In this document: positions 6,266 to 7,301 of the stretch, in pieces
Layout: each line of letters opens with the position of its first letter
Position numbering within the stretch: position 1 is the first letter of the stretch
DNA from: an uncultured Armatimonadota bacterium
Lineage (GTDB): Bacteria; Armatimonadota; Armatimonadia; Armatimonadales; Armatimonadaceae
Reading direction: 5' to 3'
DNA: 7,301 nt
NCBI GenBank assembly: GCA_903881535.1
Contig: CAIRTT010000432.1
Location: forward strand, 1-7,301
Translations under genes and position numbers: made by a program
The notes under the pieces: model-generated
Database searches by the model: none
What the model was told of the DNA's origin: nothing
What the model saw: the letters and a program-made list of their open reading frames with translations, nothing else

Positions 6266-7004
6266 GCCCCATCCAGCGAAGAACACTTGGAAGCAACCGG
6301 TTCCAATATTGCCAGTCGTGGCTGCCATCGCTGACTTCATATCGAACAGCAATGTTCATCTCCTGTAACTTTGCGAAAAACGTTTGATTATCGTCAAAGA
6401 GAAAATCAGATGTACCACAGTCCATCCACAGGTTTGGCAGCTGATCAGTTGCGCTGCACTGTGTTACCAAGTGCAACAAATCGTGATTTGTCCCCACAGG
6501 GTTTTCACTAAAAATACGACGTAACTCTTCGTCAAACTCAGGGCTTCGGAGAGGATTATTCAACGGTTGAGAACCGATCATCATGACTCCGGACAAGCTA
6601 GCAGCATGGGAATAGACTCCAGGATTCGAAAGCGCAAGTCTAAAGGCGCCATAGCCTCCCATTGACAGGCCGGCGATATGGCGATGTTCCGGAGATGTAG
6701 AAACACCAAACCAGTCTTCGACCTTTGCTATCAGCTCACAGCCTATTGCATCGCCCCATCTAGCCCCATGTTCTGCGTTTGTATAAAATCCGCGACCACC
6801 ATAAGGCATCACGACGACAGCATCACAGGGTTCTACATACCGTTCAACGGATGATCGACGCTGCCAGATTGAGTGGTCATCAGAAAGTCCATGCAAAAGA
6901 TAAAGCGTCGATTTCCCTGTTGGACCAGATTCTGGGACCAAAATTCGAGCTCCAAGTTGAAGACCGACAGCGGCTGAGAAATAGGTAGTTTGAAATTCGA
7001 TCAT
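6249..7004 (-). CDS. Alpha/beta-hydrolase esterase (EstA / esterase D-like family)
   Basis: The 251-residue product belongs to the putative esterase family that includes tributyrin esterase EstA and S-formylglutathione hydrolase. YLLHGLSDDHSIW (35-47) gives the HG oxyanion region and VVVMPYGGRGFYTN (63-76) follows. The nucleophile elbow GLSMGGYGA (112-120) supplies Ser114. Asp200 in CGTSDFLFDDN and His229 in SDGSHDWQYWN complete a credible catalytic triad. The order and spacing resemble EstA more closely than FghA. No signal peptide is present, so it should act in the cytoplasm on short acyl esters; the substrate is unknown. ATG at 7004 has no strong Shine-Dalgarno. A TATAGT at 7031-7036 on the minus strand could be its -10, but no good -35 fits. 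It is divergent from the small gene on its right and overlaps rdgB tail-to-tail. Confidence 0.9.
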   Translation of the reverse strand: MIEFQTTYFSAAVGLQLGARILVPESGPTGKSTLYLLHGLSDDHSIWQRRSSVERYVEPCDAVVVMPYGGRGFYTNAEHGARWGDAIGCELIAKVEDWFGVSTSPEHRHIAGLSMGGYGAFRLALSNPGVYSHAASLSGVMMIGSQPLNNPLRSPEFDEELRRIFSENPVGTNHDLLHLVTQCSATDQLPNLWMDCGTSDFLFDDNQTFFAKLQEMNIAVRYEVSDGSHDWQYWNRLLPSVLRWMGLNPAD

Positions 7005-7047
7005 TCGTTCATCATCCGTCGTTACGCAAAACTATAAAAAAGGTTCA

Positions 7048-7076
7048 TTGCAACAGTAGAATTTCGTGGTTACAAT
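7048..7076 (+). promoter_or_regulatory. Sigma70-type promoter of the small right-edge gene
   Basis: TTGCAA (7048-7053), a 17-nt spacer and TACAAT (7071-7076) form a good sigma70 promoter. The predicted start is near A7083, at the first base of the inverted repeat in the leader. It lies in the 147-nt divergent region between the esterase start and the small gene. Confidence 0.72.
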
Positions 7077-7082
7077 GCGCCC

Positions 7083-7135
7083 ATGGTAGTGTAAACATGT
7101 CAATAAAATCCGGTGATTTTACTACCATTTGTTTT
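7083..7135 (+). promoter_or_regulatory. Structured leader with terminator-like hairpin before the small gene
   Basis: ATGGTAGT (7083-7090) is perfectly complementary to ACTACCAT (7121-7128). Nested inside, AAAATC (7105-7110) pairs with GATTTT (7115-7120) around a CGGT loop, leaving a 14-nt bulge on the 5' side. A T-rich run (7128-7135, one G) follows, then the Shine-Dalgarno. GTAAA (7091-7095) can pair instead with TTTAC (7118-7122), which would break both stems. This could be an attenuator or a stability element. The stems are AU-rich, so termination would be weak. Confidence 0.4.
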
Positions 7136-7151
7136 AGGAGGACTATTCCCA

Positions 7152-7301
7152 ATGGCATATAGCCATGTTTCAGCAAAGTCTGGAAAGACATTCTATCTTC
7201 ATGTCCGCAATACCGTCCGTGGTGAAAAAACCATTCCGTTTTACTTCTTCGCAGGAGAAATAAAGCCGACGACAGCAGACACTCAAGCACTCGACGCAGT
7301 A
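7152..7301 (+). CDS. Small hypothetical protein, N-terminal 50 residues (cut by window edge)
   Basis: ATG at 7152 has a perfect AGGAGG (7136-7141) 10 nt upstream and a good promoter at 7048-7076, so translation here is well supported although the stop is outside the window. The visible 50 residues begin MAYSHVSAKSGKTFYLHVRN and continue through a basic stretch to PFYFFAGEIKP and then ALDAV. The layout of SGKT-YYLH-like strand, basic turn, YFFA strand and 'ALD' resembles small uncharacterised proteins of roughly 55-70 residues that I recall from several environmental phyla; this is memory, not a search. No signal peptide or membrane helix is seen. Function is unknown. The esterase lies divergently on its left. 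Confidence 0.7.
   Translation, partial: MAYSHVSAKSGKTFYLHVRNTVRGEKTIPFYFFAGEIKPTTADTQALDAV

Noticed and set aside
6287..6310. Hairpin TTGGAA-N8-TTCCAA just after the rdgB stop
   Set aside because: The stem is short, the loop is large and there is no real T tract. It is better explained as esterase coding sequence than as an rdgB terminator.

Overview
The window looks like chromosomal DNA of a free-living bacterium of moderate GC. It has purine-rich Shine-Dalgarno sites, sigma70-type promoters, a tRNA gene without encoded CCA, and housekeeping genes beside a carbohydrate importer. The solute-binding-protein/permease fusion, an rph-rdgB pair and a small 'YLH...YFFA' protein make me think of Armatimonadota or a neighbouring phylum. 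That is a weak guess from gene style, not a demonstrated assignment.

Layout, left to right. Positions 1-425 (minus) hold the N-terminal third of a DNA photolyase, cut by the window edge. Just upstream of it on the same strand is tRNA-Ala(GGC) (481-553), with its own extended -10 promoter and a perfect 12-bp hairpin terminator that falls in the photolyase leader. Positions 598-4319 (minus) form a two-gene carbohydrate ABC importer operon. The first gene fuses a secreted solute-binding protein to a MalF-type permease. The second is a MalG-type permease with three extra N-terminal helices and an inserted extracytoplasmic segment. No ATPase gene is present. A good promoter (4346-4374) drives the operon leftward, and no terminator separates it from the tRNA.

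Positions 4359-4901 (plus) carry an open frame with no recognisable family and an uncertain start. It is followed by rph (RNase PH, 4953-5654) and rdgB (non-canonical purine NTP pyrophosphatase, 5651-6265), which overlap by 4 nt and are probably translationally coupled. rdgB runs tail-to-tail into an esterase gene (6249-7004, minus) with a 17-bp overlap. From the esterase's 5' end a divergent sigma70 promoter (7048-7076) reads rightward through a short structured leader into a small conserved-looking protein gene (7152 onward) cut by the right edge.

Functionally, the importer would capture a sugar or oligosaccharide with a binding protein tethered to the membrane and pass it through a MalF/MalG-like channel powered by an ATPase encoded elsewhere. 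RNase PH and RdgB are RNA 3'-end maturation and nucleotide-pool sanitation enzymes. The most unusual element is the importer architecture: a tethered binding protein paired with an insertion-bearing partner permease.
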